Below are positions 33,401-39,016 of a DNA stretch of 64,000 nucleotides, one piece after another. The position numbers and the translations under genes were made by a program. This DNA comes from Cyrtodaria siliqua. Taxonomy: Eukaryota; Mollusca; Bivalvia; Adapedonta; Hiatellidae. The notes below the pieces were generated by a model that worked only from the letters and a program-made list of their open reading frames with translations, made no database searches and was not told the origin of the DNA. Location of the stretch: NCBI GenBank assembly GCA_037043455.1, contig JAWPHD010004468.1, forward strand, positions 123,280 to 187,279. The letters run 5' to 3'. Numbering within the stretch: position 1 is the stretch's first letter; the number at the start of each line of letters is the position of its first letter.

Positions 33401-35445
33401 TAACCCCATGTGACCCATTTTCAAACTTGACCAAGATATAATTAAGACAAACATTCTGACAAAGTTGCATCAAGCTCGGGTCAAAAATATGGCCTTTAGA
33501 GTGTACACAAGGTTTTTCCAATATTTGACCTAGTGACCTAGTTTTTGACCCCACATGACCCAGTTTCGAACTTGACCGAGATTTCATTGAGACAAACATT
33601 CTGACAAAGTTTCATGATGATTGCATCAGAAATGTGGCCTCTAGAGTGTACACAAGCAAAAGTTAACGGACGGACGACGGACGGACGGACGACGGACGAC
33701 GGACGACGGAAGACGGACAACACACGATCCCATAAGCTCTGCTGGCCCTTGGCCAGTAGAGCTAATGACAAATTCTAGAAGGATTGTGTGGGAATTCTAC
33801 CTTGCTGCCAGGGAAGACAGTGGCCCTATTCTTGCCCAGACCTATAAAGTTGCAAACAGCTCTAACTTCTTATAAAACCCTTTTTGGGGAAAGAAAAAGA
33901 AAAATAATATCCAATTGTTTAATAAATTACCTGTTCAGACTCATATCTGGTTCTCTTATTGTCACTCATCTCGTCCTCATATTTCCGTTTGGCAGACACA
34001 CTGGACACCAAGGTGGGGATGCTACTTCCATGGGATGCATAAGACTTATCTTCCTGCCTATCAATCCTATCGTGATATCCATGAGACCCTCTGTGTGTTT
34101 CCGAGTCTCTTCTTGAGCTATAGTGCCCCCTGTCTTTTTCCGGAGAATATTGTTGCGGGCTCTGATCAGTATTTCCTTGTCTACGGACAGGCATATCACT
34201 CATCTCTCTATCATTATACCGCTGTCTGCTAGACTCCCTGTCAGGGCTATTTTGCCTTCTGTCTAGGTAAGTATCATAATTTCTTCTCTCACGCTCAGAA
34301 ATATGGTTGTCCCTGCTTCTACCACTGTCTCTACTGCAGACTGAACTAGACCTTCCTTGGTCATAGTTATTACCACTTCTAATTCTCTCTGAGTGCACTT
34401 GCTCAGTATTTCTACCACTATCCAGGTGTGCATCACTTCTACCCCAGTCTTGACGGTCAGGACTTCTACCCCTGTCTCGACTTCCAGCGCTTCTATCCCT
34501 GTCTTGACGCTCATCACTCCTACCGCTGTTTTGACGCTCACCACTCCTACCGCTGTTTTGACGCTCACCACTTCTATCTCTTTCTCGACGCTCACCACTT
34601 CTACCCCTGTCTGGATGCTCACCACTTCTACCCCTGTCTAGACGCTCACCACTTCTAACCTTGTCTGGACGCTCATCGCTTCTACCCTTGTCTGGACGCT
34701 CACCGCTTCTACCCCTATCTTGACCATGTATATAATCGTCATCATCCCTACCTGATCTCTGAACCCGAGATGAGACTATACTTTTACCATGGCCATAGTC
34801 AAAGGATGAAGGAGCGCTTCTTAAGTTGGATGACTCATCTCTTACACGAGTTGTGAATTCCCCAGCCCCACCTCTACTGTGACCCGTTTGCTGGTTCCCA
34901 GACCCGGTTCTCTGGTCACATTTCTGTTGATAAGAATGCGGCTCATAGTGTCTTTGGTTCTCTTGTTCAAAACTGCTTGTGGATGTTTCTCTATTTTGAT
35001 TATCACTTTGTCTCTGAGTCAGTGACCTTTCAGAAGAAGGTTCATTTAAATACAAGTCACTTGCTTTTGATTTAAAATTGGACTGGCCTTGCTGCATGTT
35101 TGAAGAAGGCTGTGCCCGACCTTGATAGGTAGATCCAGATTGTTGCTGGAATCCTGAAGATCCACTTCTGGGGCCGTAACTAGTGTTTGACACTGACATT
35201 CCCCTTCCCTGGGAGATCAATCCATGCTGTATTAGCATCTTACTCAGTGTCTCTTGCGGCGTACATATTGCCTGCTGTGACGCGCCAATATTCTCTGAGG
35301 CTAAACCACCTTGACTGTTAGTCAAGTTGGCTGCCAGGTTCTGCTTAAATCGTTCCACAAAGGCTGCAGCCTCGCCTGATTGCATTCCAGATTTTCCTGG
35401 GTATGACCCATAATCAAACACCTGTCCTGTGAACTTATCACTCAT
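1..35445 (-). CDS. Six-exon RRM protein with Arg/Ser/Glu repeats (3' incomplete)
   Basis: Gene span on the minus strand; coding exons are 35445-33931, 20595-20571, 19304-19240, 17016-16940, 1178-1033 and 440-<1. Every junction has a GT donor and AG acceptor, and the phases agree (0, 1, 0, 2, 1), giving 756 open codons. Domains in order: Gln/Ser-rich N-terminus; RSGER-type repeats at about residues 243-345; a basic bipartite stretch at 486-500; an RRM at about 523-595 (RNP2 VFIGNL, degenerate RNP1 around CAFVKL); and a Pro/Gln/Tyr-rich tail from 610. RRM plus RS/RD-like repeats suggests a nuclear RNA-binding protein acting in splicing or transcription; that role is inference. An NCOA5-like or SR-related identity is possible but not shown, so no symbol is given. 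The stop codon lies outside the window. No confident 5' noncoding exon was found. Confidence 0.85.
441..1032 (-). other. Intron 5, with a fragment of repeat family F
   Basis: The intron between exons 5 and 6. Bases about 660-860 hold a diverged repeat (family F), with ...GGGCTGTAACTCCGGTG... and CAATTTTCTATTTATAGTAA, also found at about 25000-25165. Nothing else is recognised. Confidence 0.6.
1033..1178 (-). CDS. Exon 5 of the RRM gene (RNP1 and C-terminal half)
   Basis: A 146-base exon with acceptor TTTTTACAG and donor GTACAG. It encodes NCAFVKLSSMKESRSLILEM and then a segment containing GREIVVRFTAAADFNRF, matching strand 3 (RNP1, degenerate), helix 2 and strand 4 of an RRM. Phase 2 in and phase 1 out agree with its neighbours. 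Confidence 0.88.
1190..2914 (+). mobile_element. Family A tandem-core element, copy 1
   Basis: It starts with ACAAGATGTCAATGACCTTG, has about five diverged monomers of a 320-bp core (marker GGAGTAGTCGCTACAAG), then a GACGGACG microsatellite and a truncated tail AGCTCTGCTGATCTCTGAT. The layout of head, tandem core, ACGG-type microsatellite and hairpin tail fits bivalve pearl/HINE-type non-autonomous elements. No protein is encoded. It begins about 10 bases from the exon 5 acceptor. It is older than copies 2 and 3, judging by its monomer divergence. Confidence 0.7.
2915..3490 (+). repeat. Family G repeat fragments and A-rich DNA
   Basis: Two or three diverged units (about 3000-3290) share AAATCCAACAAG...GTTTAGGAGGAGTAG, related to the GAGGAGTAGTCGCTACAAG part of family A. 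They are followed by an A-rich low-complexity stretch (3360-3495). Confidence 0.55.
3496..5419 (+). mobile_element. Family A element, copy 2 (complete)
   Basis: The head AAGAGGTCAATGACCTTGAA forms a short hairpin (AGGTCA/TGACCT) and is followed by GCTCTACTGATT. GGAGTAGTCGCTACAAG recurs at 3700, 4020, 4340, 4660 and 4980, an exact 320-bp period; each monomer also carries a second, related half-site. After the core come a GACGGACAGACG microsatellite and the tail hairpin AGCTCTGCTGATC-TCT-GATCAGTAGAGCT (stem of 13 bp with one mismatch). It is non-coding. Its ends match copy 3. Confidence 0.8.
5443..6703 (+). mobile_element. Family A element, copy 3 (two monomers shorter)
   Basis: Almost identical to copy 2 from the head onward, separated from it by only about 23 bases. 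It lacks two 320-bp monomers and part of the microsatellite. The tail hairpin ends in GATCAGTAGATCTAA. The similarity suggests a recent tandem duplication or unequal exchange. Confidence 0.8.
6704..6826 (+). repeat. Family C core fragment
   Basis: GTTTGATAAAGATTAGATGA and AAAATATAGCATTTTGAACT identify part of a family C core monomer. It stops abruptly at 6826, where the GC-richer island begins. Confidence 0.5.
6827..7860. other. Left part of the GC-rich island: short repeats, G tract, TATA-like site
   Basis: It holds a 48-bp direct repeat (6991-7038, then 7039-7078), a plus-strand TATA-like TTTATAAAAAGG at 7081 and a 19-base G run at 7112-7130. No convincing reading frame is seen on either strand. 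It may be the 3' flank or terminal region of the element carrying the minus-strand PHD/TatD gene; that is inference. Confidence 0.4.
7868..7958. repeat. 24-bp tandem repeat of an inverted repeat
   Basis: Four copies at exact 24-bp spacing of CCGGGTGACCTACACCCGG, itself an inverted repeat (CCGGGT/ACCCGG). It lies just past the conserved end of the TatD homology. Confidence 0.8.
7940..8565 (-). pseudogene. TatD-type metal-dependent hydrolase domain, frameshifted
   Basis: TatD family motifs appear in order but in different frames: FDSHFHLDR (in the 8466-10529 ORF), then VVGLGEVGLDY, HLHCLTSSLEEVQQW with FPNAYFGFTRLVENFGEAQL, then VPENRLLLETDAPYFQF, then RLLRLTVENARWLYLPG. TatD enzymes are metal-dependent nucleases with an HxH motif, a catalytic Glu and an Asp; HFH, GEVGLD and ETDAPY match these. 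At least three or four frame changes are needed, so this copy is not functional as it stands. It continues directly from the long upstream ORF, so the intact ancestor was a single PHD...TatD protein. Confidence 0.8.
8466..10529 (-). CDS. Large ORF: linker region running into the TatD domain
   Basis: 687 codons from an ATG at 10529. Residues 1-120 look helical and ordered, followed by a Ser/Gly/Arg-rich region with a basic stretch (RRRNRGRQG), a second ordered region from about 440, and the start of TatD (FDSHFHLDR) near the end. The ORF then stops at a frame break inside the TatD domain. Upstream, an acceptor TATATTTTCAG at about 10540 could join it to the PHD exon ending at 10618; the joined phase works (CAR-SPKMEPREVAD). 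Codon and base composition are much more GC-rich than the surroundings, which fits a mobile or transferred origin. Large overlapping plus-strand ORFs (for example 8506-9465) are shadows. Confidence 0.65.
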   Translation of the reverse strand: MEPREVADRESFLDEVWRATRLGKLVCAGKLMSNLMLTRVSAADIERVLLAQAEIARRLNNQKWLREVARDAHELSFRAKDWIDQHLAKVGRGPRLNPSQLSGLSRDIRSKEDPDIPRVVEDWATRRSHARSPPRPLGPQESDGFLNPMILSDCSCSEEEPLAENVLLLDMNTAIPEDLHPGDLAGFRRMVHEFNQLDPRNVSDSGRESSSLLGGDASSPLGLVPKRRHRKPRHRWRRRNRGRQGNESFEGETGSSLGGGTGGTPLQNLVLLPAGTESHPSADRSLMWGPPGVQGSRRAGVAGSGATCSRSRTSGERGSSSGGNIPRGVGGSGFSTPSVISSEPISGHGYRPSQGQHTVREGPVPVGRRMTVEGLGPCPLGIVDADLCVNVVNAVPGEDLPSRHVELSTGPAGRGLSPEGWGSTRTQPRSHVELSPGAAGSLPGHRIDPEVSSGLNSKQRRDLRRSAAERCLLGCGEGLGEFAKLHALKWHLPVIFDERQESSETPRLRVGALRFIADRLLGGLGSLEALLLYVEGTELFSALSGRQVTGKQEAAMRAVCEYLGVDAPGEFRISPPNSPAILIHWRVALILMAHLHPREQAQLQQLYGMPEGVVARGPDSVLEVQTELPEAFDSHFHLDRCENVLNAPRGGFSGVLSALQPEEQTRVRLVGAVANYCDPGRYPSGVQ
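10618..10880 (-). pseudogene. PHD-finger segment upstream of the TatD ORF, damaged
   Basis: YCSCRQPWQGRFMIQCDTCD followed by EWYHG is a PHD zinc-finger pattern (Cys pairs, then His in WYHG). A 30-bp tandem duplication repeats DTCDExYHG inside the finger before GLCISVTATESLSID, which would disrupt zinc binding. The likely upstream part, NPDRPKPCHDRKLPGWLTQW and on to VQGTDDGH, is in another frame, so there is also a frameshift near 10770. A 22-base duplication at the exon end repeats the donor GTGCGAG|GTCTGA. PHD fingers usually read histone H3 tails; the role here is unknown. Confidence 0.65.
10960..12470 (+). mobile_element. Family A element, copy 4 (tail truncated)
   Basis: Head ACAAGAGGTCAATGACCTTG, four or five core monomers with one internal deletion near 11370, then GTTTACGGACAGACGGACGA leading straight into other repeat DNA without the hairpin tail. 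Confidence 0.7.
12490..12940 (+). repeat. Family I tandem repeat, three units
   Basis: Units of about 165 bp marked by ATACAACTATAAGCAAAGTT and GTCAAGGTCACTTCCACATT. A fourth copy lies at 14590-14770, after another family A tail. Confidence 0.7.
12941..13690 (+). repeat. Family E tandem repeat ending in an ACGG tract
   Basis: About four diverged units of ~150 bp with GAAGGTGCTAGAGTGTTCAC, AAGGGCCATAACTCTGGTGT and TTTGGTAAAGATCA, ending in AACGACGGACGGACGACGGA. The layout resembles the 3' end of a tandem-core element whose head is missing. Confidence 0.6.
13691..13835 (+). repeat. Family C core fragment
   Basis: Two short duplicated pieces of GTAAAGTTTGG(T/A)AAAGATCAGATG plus GGCAAAATATAGCATTTTTA, broken off at the join with a family A core. 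Confidence 0.55.
13836..14570 (+). mobile_element. Family A fragment, copy 5
   Basis: It begins in mid-monomer (GTGAAGTTTCATGAAAATCC), holds two monomers and ends with GTTTACGGACAGACGGACGA, as copy 4 does. The match to copy 4 carries on into the same family I DNA, so this is a duplicated block. Confidence 0.65.
14571..14772 (+). repeat. Family I repeat, fourth unit
   Basis: Matches 12470-12670 closely, then breaks into a family A core at about 14773. Confidence 0.6.
14773..16362 (+). mobile_element. Family A fragment, copy 6
   Basis: About five core monomers without a head, ending in the same GTTTACGGACAGACGGACGA and AAAAAAGAAAAATCAG join as copies 4 and 5, here followed by family C sequence. 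Confidence 0.65.
16363..16916 (+). repeat. Family C core fragment with tail
   Basis: Three core monomers (GGCAAAATATAGCATTTTTA, AGGGCCATAACTCCGCTGTT) ending in AAAAGTTAACGACAGACGGC and a reduced tail CCAGAAGAGCTAA. It ends about 25 bases from the exon 4 donor. Confidence 0.65.
16940..17016 (-). CDS. Exon 4 of the RRM gene
   Basis: A 77-base exon with a CTTTACAG acceptor and a GTAAGT donor. It encodes GDMREFLRQYSTEVWIGCHR and then DDQDD, matching helix 1 and strand 2 of an RRM. It ends in phase 2. A repeat element (family C tail) stops about 25 bases beyond the donor. Confidence 0.88.
17017..18035. other. Intron 3, first part
   Basis: Mostly unique AT-rich DNA. It includes early diverged copies of the 17-bp satellite motif (TTAAGAGACCACCTG) at 17070-17265 and an imperfect duplicated segment (TTGGTCTATATTTAGAACAG at about 17450, again near 17660). 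No gene is seen. Confidence 0.5.
18036..19002. repeat. 17-bp satellite array (34-bp dimers)
   Basis: Alternating 17-base units GACTTAAGCAACCACCT and GTATTAAGAGACCACCT, plus a GCATTAAGAGACCACCT variant, for nearly 1 kb inside intron 3. Confidence 0.9.
19240..19304 (-). CDS. Exon 3 of the RRM gene (RNP2)
   Basis: A 65-base exon between a TTTCAG acceptor and a GTTTGT donor. It encodes DEDPEHVQAQVFIGNLPGDT and then TQ. VFIGNL is a textbook RNP2 strand, the first beta strand of an RRM. The 27-bp minisatellite begins only about 12 bases upstream of the acceptor. Confidence 0.9.
19316..19618. repeat. 27-bp minisatellite
   Basis: About eleven copies of a 27-base unit containing GTCATATAATCTGATTATTT, nearly identical to one another, with one unit shortened. 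It starts right next to the exon 3 acceptor. Confidence 0.9.
19619..20570. other. Intron 2 remainder
   Basis: AT-rich with no recognised gene. A short hairpin TAGTCCTTCGGACTA lies at about 19908, and TAGTCCG recurs nearby at about 19940 and 20170. Confidence 0.5.
20571..20595 (-). CDS. Microexon 2 of the RRM gene (25 nt)
   Basis: A TTTCAG acceptor precedes and a GTATGT donor follows a 25-base segment encoding VHDALMED plus one base. It joins ESEQ of exon 1 in phase 0 and exon 3 in phase 1, building the acidic run EDDEDPEH. It is too small for ORF calling and was found from the splice signals and frame agreement. Confidence 0.8.
20596..21137. other. Start of intron 1, unique AT-rich DNA
   Basis: No gene is recognised. 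A 36-base direct repeat (TTTGATTATTGTGCTCAAAA core) lies at about 20860-20930. Confidence 0.45.
21138..24963. repeat. 3.8-kb minisatellite, ~23-bp unit
   Basis: Roughly 170 copies of a unit built on GATGTGTCTTAAAATACATT, mostly 20-23 bp long, with variants (GTCTTGTCTTAAAATAC insertion, CAGTATTG, CTTACTG, GATGCGTC). Runs of variants recur as blocks: GATGCGTC followed by CCTTACTG and a shortened unit appears near 22980 and 23412, with a close relative near 22590. That shows higher-order repeats of about 0.4 kb. It lies in intron 1 of the host gene. Confidence 0.95.
24964..25520. repeat. Family F repeat copy and unique DNA
   Basis: Bases 25005-25165 resemble 660-860 (CATATAACTCTGATGTTACT, CAATTTTCTATTTGTAGTAA). 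The rest is unremarkable AT-rich DNA. Confidence 0.5.
25521..25761. mobile_element. Small inverted-repeat element (MITE-like, 241 bp)
   Basis: GTGACTTCTAAAAGACGGGA at the left is matched by an inverted TCCCGTCTTTTAGTAGTCAC at the right (21 bp, one mismatch). The interior is AT-rich and non-coding. The target duplication is unclear. Confidence 0.6.
25797..27396 (+). mobile_element. Tc1-like DNA transposon, 1600 bp, with both ends
   Basis: The left end CTGAGCAAGTCTTCTAACTA and the inverted right end TAGTTAGAAGAGTTGCTCAG match over about 26 bp with one mismatch. A TA lies directly outside each end (25795-25796, 27397-27398), the standard Tc1/mariner target duplication. It contains a decayed transposase gene. 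It sits in intron 1 of the RRM gene, in the opposite orientation. Confidence 0.9.
26073..27191 (+). pseudogene. Tc1-like transposase, DD34E, frameshifted
   Basis: Cut-and-paste transposase of the Tc1/mariner superfamily. From ATG 26073 it reads MRRLNMEERARAIGMVQAGI-SHYQ. A 123-bp segment with GT...AG ends (26145-26267) and internal stops follows, then VSRVFGRHVTTITNLVNKYA (helix-turn-helix region) and GSVKDLPRQPRGR. Catalytic residues are visible: FSDESRF (D), LMQDGATSHTA (D) and SPDFNPIEHLWDELD (E), with 34 residues between the second D and the E. The end reads RANGGHTRY, typical of the family. Frameshifts lie near 26540, 26765 and 27060, so it cannot make active enzyme. The 5' segment could be a true intron or an insertion. 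Confidence 0.9.
27397..28260. other. Intron DNA with a ~115-bp direct repeat
   Basis: A segment with AGTCTACATCATCATAAA, GAATTTGCATAAAATAATTT and AGCTGTTATTCAAGGCCA occurs twice (about 27810-27917 and 27918-28033). Nothing else is recognised. Confidence 0.6.
28261..29260 (+). repeat. Family D tandem repeat, left part
   Basis: Five units of about 162 bp (starts near 28262, 28424, 28588, 28751 and 28911) with TTTTATGGTCTTAAACCCGT and AAGGGGCCATAACTCCATCA, followed by unique 3' sequence. It is interrupted by element B1 and resumes at 31297. Confidence 0.85.
29261..31296 (+). mobile_element. Family B tandem-core element, copy 1 (complete)
   Basis: Head AACAAGAGGCCCAAGAGGGC (internal hairpin AGGCCC/GGGCCT), then CGCTCTACTGGC, about thirteen 145-bp core monomers (TTGACCTAGTGACCTAGTTT, AAGTTTCATCAAGATCGGGT), a GACGGACGACGG microsatellite and tail hairpin AGCTCTGCTGGCC-CTT-GGCCAGTAGAGCT. 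It is non-coding; the 68-residue minus-strand ORFs repeated here are by-products of the monomer. It is inserted inside family D. Layout fits HINE/pearl-type elements. Confidence 0.85.
31297..31475 (+). repeat. Family D tail, right part
   Basis: It continues family D after element B1 (CATTGGATCATGTTGAAGAT matches CATTGGACC-type sequence at about 29120) and ends in the palindrome ATACGTCCATATGGGCGTAT, a possible terminal hairpin. Confidence 0.65.
31476..33764 (+). mobile_element. Chimeric element: family C head, family B core and tail
   Basis: Head AACAAGAGGCCCAAGAGGGC followed by family C sequence (GAATATAGCATTTTTAACTA) to a damaged tail at 31640 and an A run. The sequence then switches at about 31755 to family B monomers (145 bp) through a GACGGACGACGG tract and the complete GGCCCTTGGCC hairpin tail. 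Confidence 0.75.
33765..33930 (-). other. Intron 1 proximal segment
   Basis: About 165 bp of unique sequence between the repeat tail and the exon 1 donor. Confidence 0.5.
33931..35445 (-). CDS. Coding exon 1 of the RRM/RS-repeat gene
   Basis: It encodes residues 1-505 from the ATG at 35445; a TGA lies in frame 15 bases upstream, so the start is well supported. The protein is low in complexity. About ten 10-residue units of the pattern (G)RSGERxDx occupy roughly residues 243-345, followed by more Arg/Ser/Asp-rich sequence, and a basic cluster (KRKYEDEM...KRTR) ends the exon. The exon ends in ESEQ at a GTAATT donor (33930-33929); reading past it adds VIY and a stop, so splicing is required. 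The repeat units at the DNA level make several open frames on both strands, which are shadows. A possible AG acceptor lies just 5' of the ATG, so an upstream noncoding exon is possible. Confidence 0.9.
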
Positions 35446-35682
35446 TTTCTCAGCTATTCAGTTGTTAAAAGGTGACATAAGGTTCAATGATAACTCGGTT
35501 TAACTAAGGATATGCACATACAAATTTCCTTTCAGATGTTCTGCCACTTGATTTATATCCTGAAGTGAAAATCATGTACGAAGATTAATTGTGTACCAAT
35601 AGGACAAAGAATAAACACCCACCTTTCTATTACCCTAGTCCCAACCCTGTATTTTTATGGCAAAGTTAGAAAGAACCAGTTA
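35446..35682 (-). promoter_or_regulatory. Sequence immediately upstream of the RRM gene start codon
   Basis: It should hold the 5' UTR, or an intron acceptor just before the ATG (CTTTTAACAACTGAATAG). No TATA box is identified. This is positional inference only. Confidence 0.3.
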
Positions 35683-35984
35683 GTCTCATACATGAATTGA
35701 ATTGAATTGAATTGGATTTTATAGTCGCACCAACAGCTAAGGTCATATGGCGACTTTCCAGCTTCCATTGGTGGAGGAAGACCACAGGTGCCCCTCCGGG
35801 CAATTTTCGTGCACGGGCGGGCACCTAGGTAGAACCACCGATATTCCACAAGCCAGATGGATAGCTTCCTCACATAAAGATTCCTAGGCCCCTGAGGGAT
35901 CGAACCTACAGCGGTGAGGGGCAAGTGATTTCAAGTCAGAGACGTTAACCACTCGGCCACGGACGCCCCTGTCTCATACATGAA
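35683..35984 (-). mobile_element. tRNA-derived SINE with target-site duplication
   Basis: Read on the minus strand from 35969, it begins GGGGCGTCCGTGGCCGAGTG, a tRNA-like 5' part with box A (TGGCCGAGTGG) and box B (GGTTCGATCCC), i.e. an RNA polymerase III promoter. A central body follows, with a 3' tail of repeated CAATT units at 35697-35715. The 14-bp direct repeat GTCTCATACATGAA flanks both sides (35683-35696 and 35971-35984). It resembles the metazoan tRNA-SINE families reported from molluscs; the exact family is not assigned. Confidence 0.88.
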
Positions 35985-36817
35985 AAAAAAAATGTATGTC
36001 TCATACATGAAAAAAAATGTATGTTTCCACTAACATGACCAAAGAAATTAGGATAGGTCAAGAGGAAGATTTTTTTTGTTTTACAAAATATTTTTACACA
36101 AGCTGTATAGAGAAAATCCTGACTTTTATGGTGCTTGCTAACTTTTGCAATAAAAATGTTAAGTTAAGTGTGGGTGTTACAATTTAGGGACGATGGGATC
36201 AGCGGAAATGCGAGGTATCTTTTTCTTTGGCCTAATTAGAAATGCTTGTTTTCGCCATCGCGCTCTTTTGAAAATTACAAAGTCTTTTAAAAACAAAACT
36301 GATCAACAACAACAGCATTTTAATATTTGATGGCAGTGAGATTTTATGGCGGATATCACCGTCAAGAAACAATTAGGATGATTTATCAATGTTTGTTTCA
36401 CCATTTTACACAATAAAAGATAATGAAACGTGTGTGAGTTTTGTGTTTTTGCTAATGGAAAAAATGAAGCTAAAAGAAAAAGTCACAGTATTGAATGTAA
36501 ATTACGTGACATATATATAAAAAGGTTAAATAAAAAAAAATGAAATTTTTTGATGGAATACATCATGTGAGCATTATTTTTAACGTTTTGTGTTTTAAAA
36601 CTAGGTTTGTTTTCAAGTAAATCATTCAAATGATGAAAGGAGTGTTGTTTTTTAACAAACATTCAGATGCGAGCGAGTGTAAAAACAAAACACACCTACC
36701 ATCATTTGAGTTGTTATGCTAATCCAAGACTTCTCTATCTATCTTAGCAGAGCTGTAGATAAGCTGATTTTTTTAGTATTTTACTCATACTTTTTTTACA
36801 AAACCCCTAAATTTTTA
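35985..36817. other. Upstream flank of the RRM gene
   Basis: Unique AT-rich DNA with a small duplication of the SINE target sequence (GTCTCATACATG at about 35998). A short CG-containing stretch at 36185-36265 is the best place for a core promoter or first noncoding exon, but nothing decisive is visible. Confidence 0.3.
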
Positions 36818-38908
36818 AACAAGAGGCCCAAGAGGGCCTGTGGACGCTCTACTGGCTAACATGGCTATTATAACATTAATGAAGCGAGTGACTGCCATTT
36901 ACGTTTTTTTGAAAGTTTCGGGCAAAAAACAGCTTTTTGACTAAATCAAGGGCCATAACTAAAGAATCAGGTAAAGTTTGGTAAAGATCAGATGAAAAAT
37001 GAAGGCCCTACCGTATAGCATTTTGAACTAAATCAAGGGCCATAACTCCGCTGTTACTAGTCCGATATGAATGGTTTTCAAACTTGTCCGAGCTTTCATT
37101 GATATTAACAATCTGATAACGTTTGGTAAAGATCTGATGAACAATGAAGGCCCTATCGTCTTAAAGAGGAAAAATATAGCAATATAGCATTTTTAACTTA
37201 ATCAAGGACCATAACTCCGCTGTTACTGGTCCGATCTTTCATTGATATTAACAATGTGGTAAAGTTTGGTAAAGACAGGATGAAAAATGAAGGCCCTATC
37301 GTCTTAACGAGGCAAAATATAGCATTTTTAACTAAATCAAGGGCCATAACTCCGCTGTTACTAGTCCGATATGAATGGTTTTCGAACGTGTCCGAGCTTT
37401 CATTGATATTAACAATATGATAAAGTTTGGTAAAGATCGGATGAACAATGAAGGCCCTATCGTCTTGAGGAAAAATATAGCATTTTTAACTAAATCAAGG
37501 GCCATAACTCCGCTTCTACTGGTCCGATCTGGCTGGTTTTCGAACTTGTTCGAGCTTTCATTGATATTAACAATCTGTTTAAGTTTGGTAAAGATCAGAT
37601 GAAAAATGAAGGCCCTATCGTCTTAACGAGACAAAAGTTAACAGACGATGGACGGACAACTCGCCATCCATAAGCTCTGCTGGCCCTATGACGAGGCAAA
37701 TTATAGCATTTTTAACAAAATCAAGGGCCATAACTCCGCTGTTACTGGTCCGAACTGGCTGGTTTTCGAACTTGACAAAGCTTTCATTGACATTAACAAT
37801 CTGATAAAGTTTGGTAAAGATCGGATGAAAAATGAAGGCCCTATCGTCTTAACGAGGCAAAATATAGCATTTTGAACTAAATCAAGGGCCATAACTCCGC
37901 TGTACTGGTCCGATATGAATGGTTTTCGAACTTGTCCAAGCTTTCATTGATATTAACAATCTGATAAAGTTTGGTAAAGATCTGATGAACAATAAAGCCC
38001 CTATTGTCTTAACAAGGCAAAATATAGCATTTTTAACACGATCAAGGGCCGTAACTCCGCTGTTCCTGGTCCGAACTGGCTGGTTTTCGAACTTGTCTGA
38101 GCTTTCATTGATATTAACAATGTGTTAAAGTTTGGTAAGGATCTGATGAAAAATGAAAGCCCTATTGTCTTAACGAGGCAAAATATAGCATTTTTAACTA
38201 AATCAAGGGCCATAACTCTGCTGTTACTTGTCCGATCTGGCTGGTTTTCGAACTTGTCCGAGCTATCATTGATATTAACAATCTGATAAAGTTTGGTAAA
38301 GATTGTATGAACAATGAAGCCCCTATTGTCTTAACAAGGCAAAATATAGCATTTTTAACTCAATCAAGGGCCATAACTCCGCTGTTACTGGTCCGATCTG
38401 GCTGGTTTTCGAACTTGTCTGAGCTTTCATTGATATTAACAATCTGTTAAAGTTTGGTAAGGATCAGATGAAAAATGAAAGCCCTATTGTCTTAACGAGG
38501 CAAAATATAGCATTTTTAACTAAATCAAGGGCCATAACTCTGCTGTTACCAGTCCGATCTGGCTGGTTTTCGAACTTGTCCGAGCTATCATTGATATTAA
38601 CAATCTGATAAAGTTTGGTAAAGATTGGATGAAAAATGAAGGCCCTATCGTCTTAACGAGGCAAAATATAGCATTTTTAACTAAATCAAGGGCCACAACT
38701 CTGCTGTTACAGGTCCGATCTGGTTGGTTTTTGAACTTGTCCGAGATTTCATTGATATTAACAATCTATTTAAGTTTGGTAAAGATCGGATGAAAAATGA
38801 AGGCCCAATTGTCTTAACGAGACAAAAATTAACAGAAGACGGGCGACAGACGGACGACGGACAACTCGCCATCCCATAAGCTCTGCTGGCCCTTGGCCAG
38901 TAGAGCTA
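36818..38908 (+). mobile_element. Family C tandem-core element, copy 1 (complete)
   Basis: The head equals that of family B (AACAAGAGGCCCAAGAGGGC, CTCTACTGGC). About twelve core monomers of ~161 bp (AAAATATAGCATTTTTAACT, AAGGGCCATAACTCCGCTGT, AAGTTTGGTAAAGATCGGAT) follow. An internal partial tail at 37630-37690 shows that two elements were joined. A GACGGACGACGG tract and the hairpin tail TCTGCTGGCCCTTGGCCAGT end it. It is non-coding. Confidence 0.85.
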
Positions 38909-39016
38909 AAAATGTGAGTATCATAAGTCATTGACTTACTACAAAAACTCTAAACTTTCAAAAATCATGAGTATTATATTTGTATGTATTGTCCTGTGGA
39001 ACAGTTTTATGCCTAG

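Noticed and set aside
29915..33771. Many 66-77-codon minus-strand ORFs with similar sequence
   Set aside because: Each is the same open stretch of the 145-bp family B monomer; spacing follows the repeat, and no start, splice or composition evidence supports a protein.
34263..34658. Several ORFs on both strands in the exon 1 repeat region
   Set aside because: They are other-frame readings of the RSGER-type DNA repeats; only the 35445-33931 frame splices to the RRM exons.
35890..35969. tRNA gene
   Set aside because: The tRNA-like boxes belong to a SINE with a body, CAATT tail and target duplication; the cloverleaf is degenerate.
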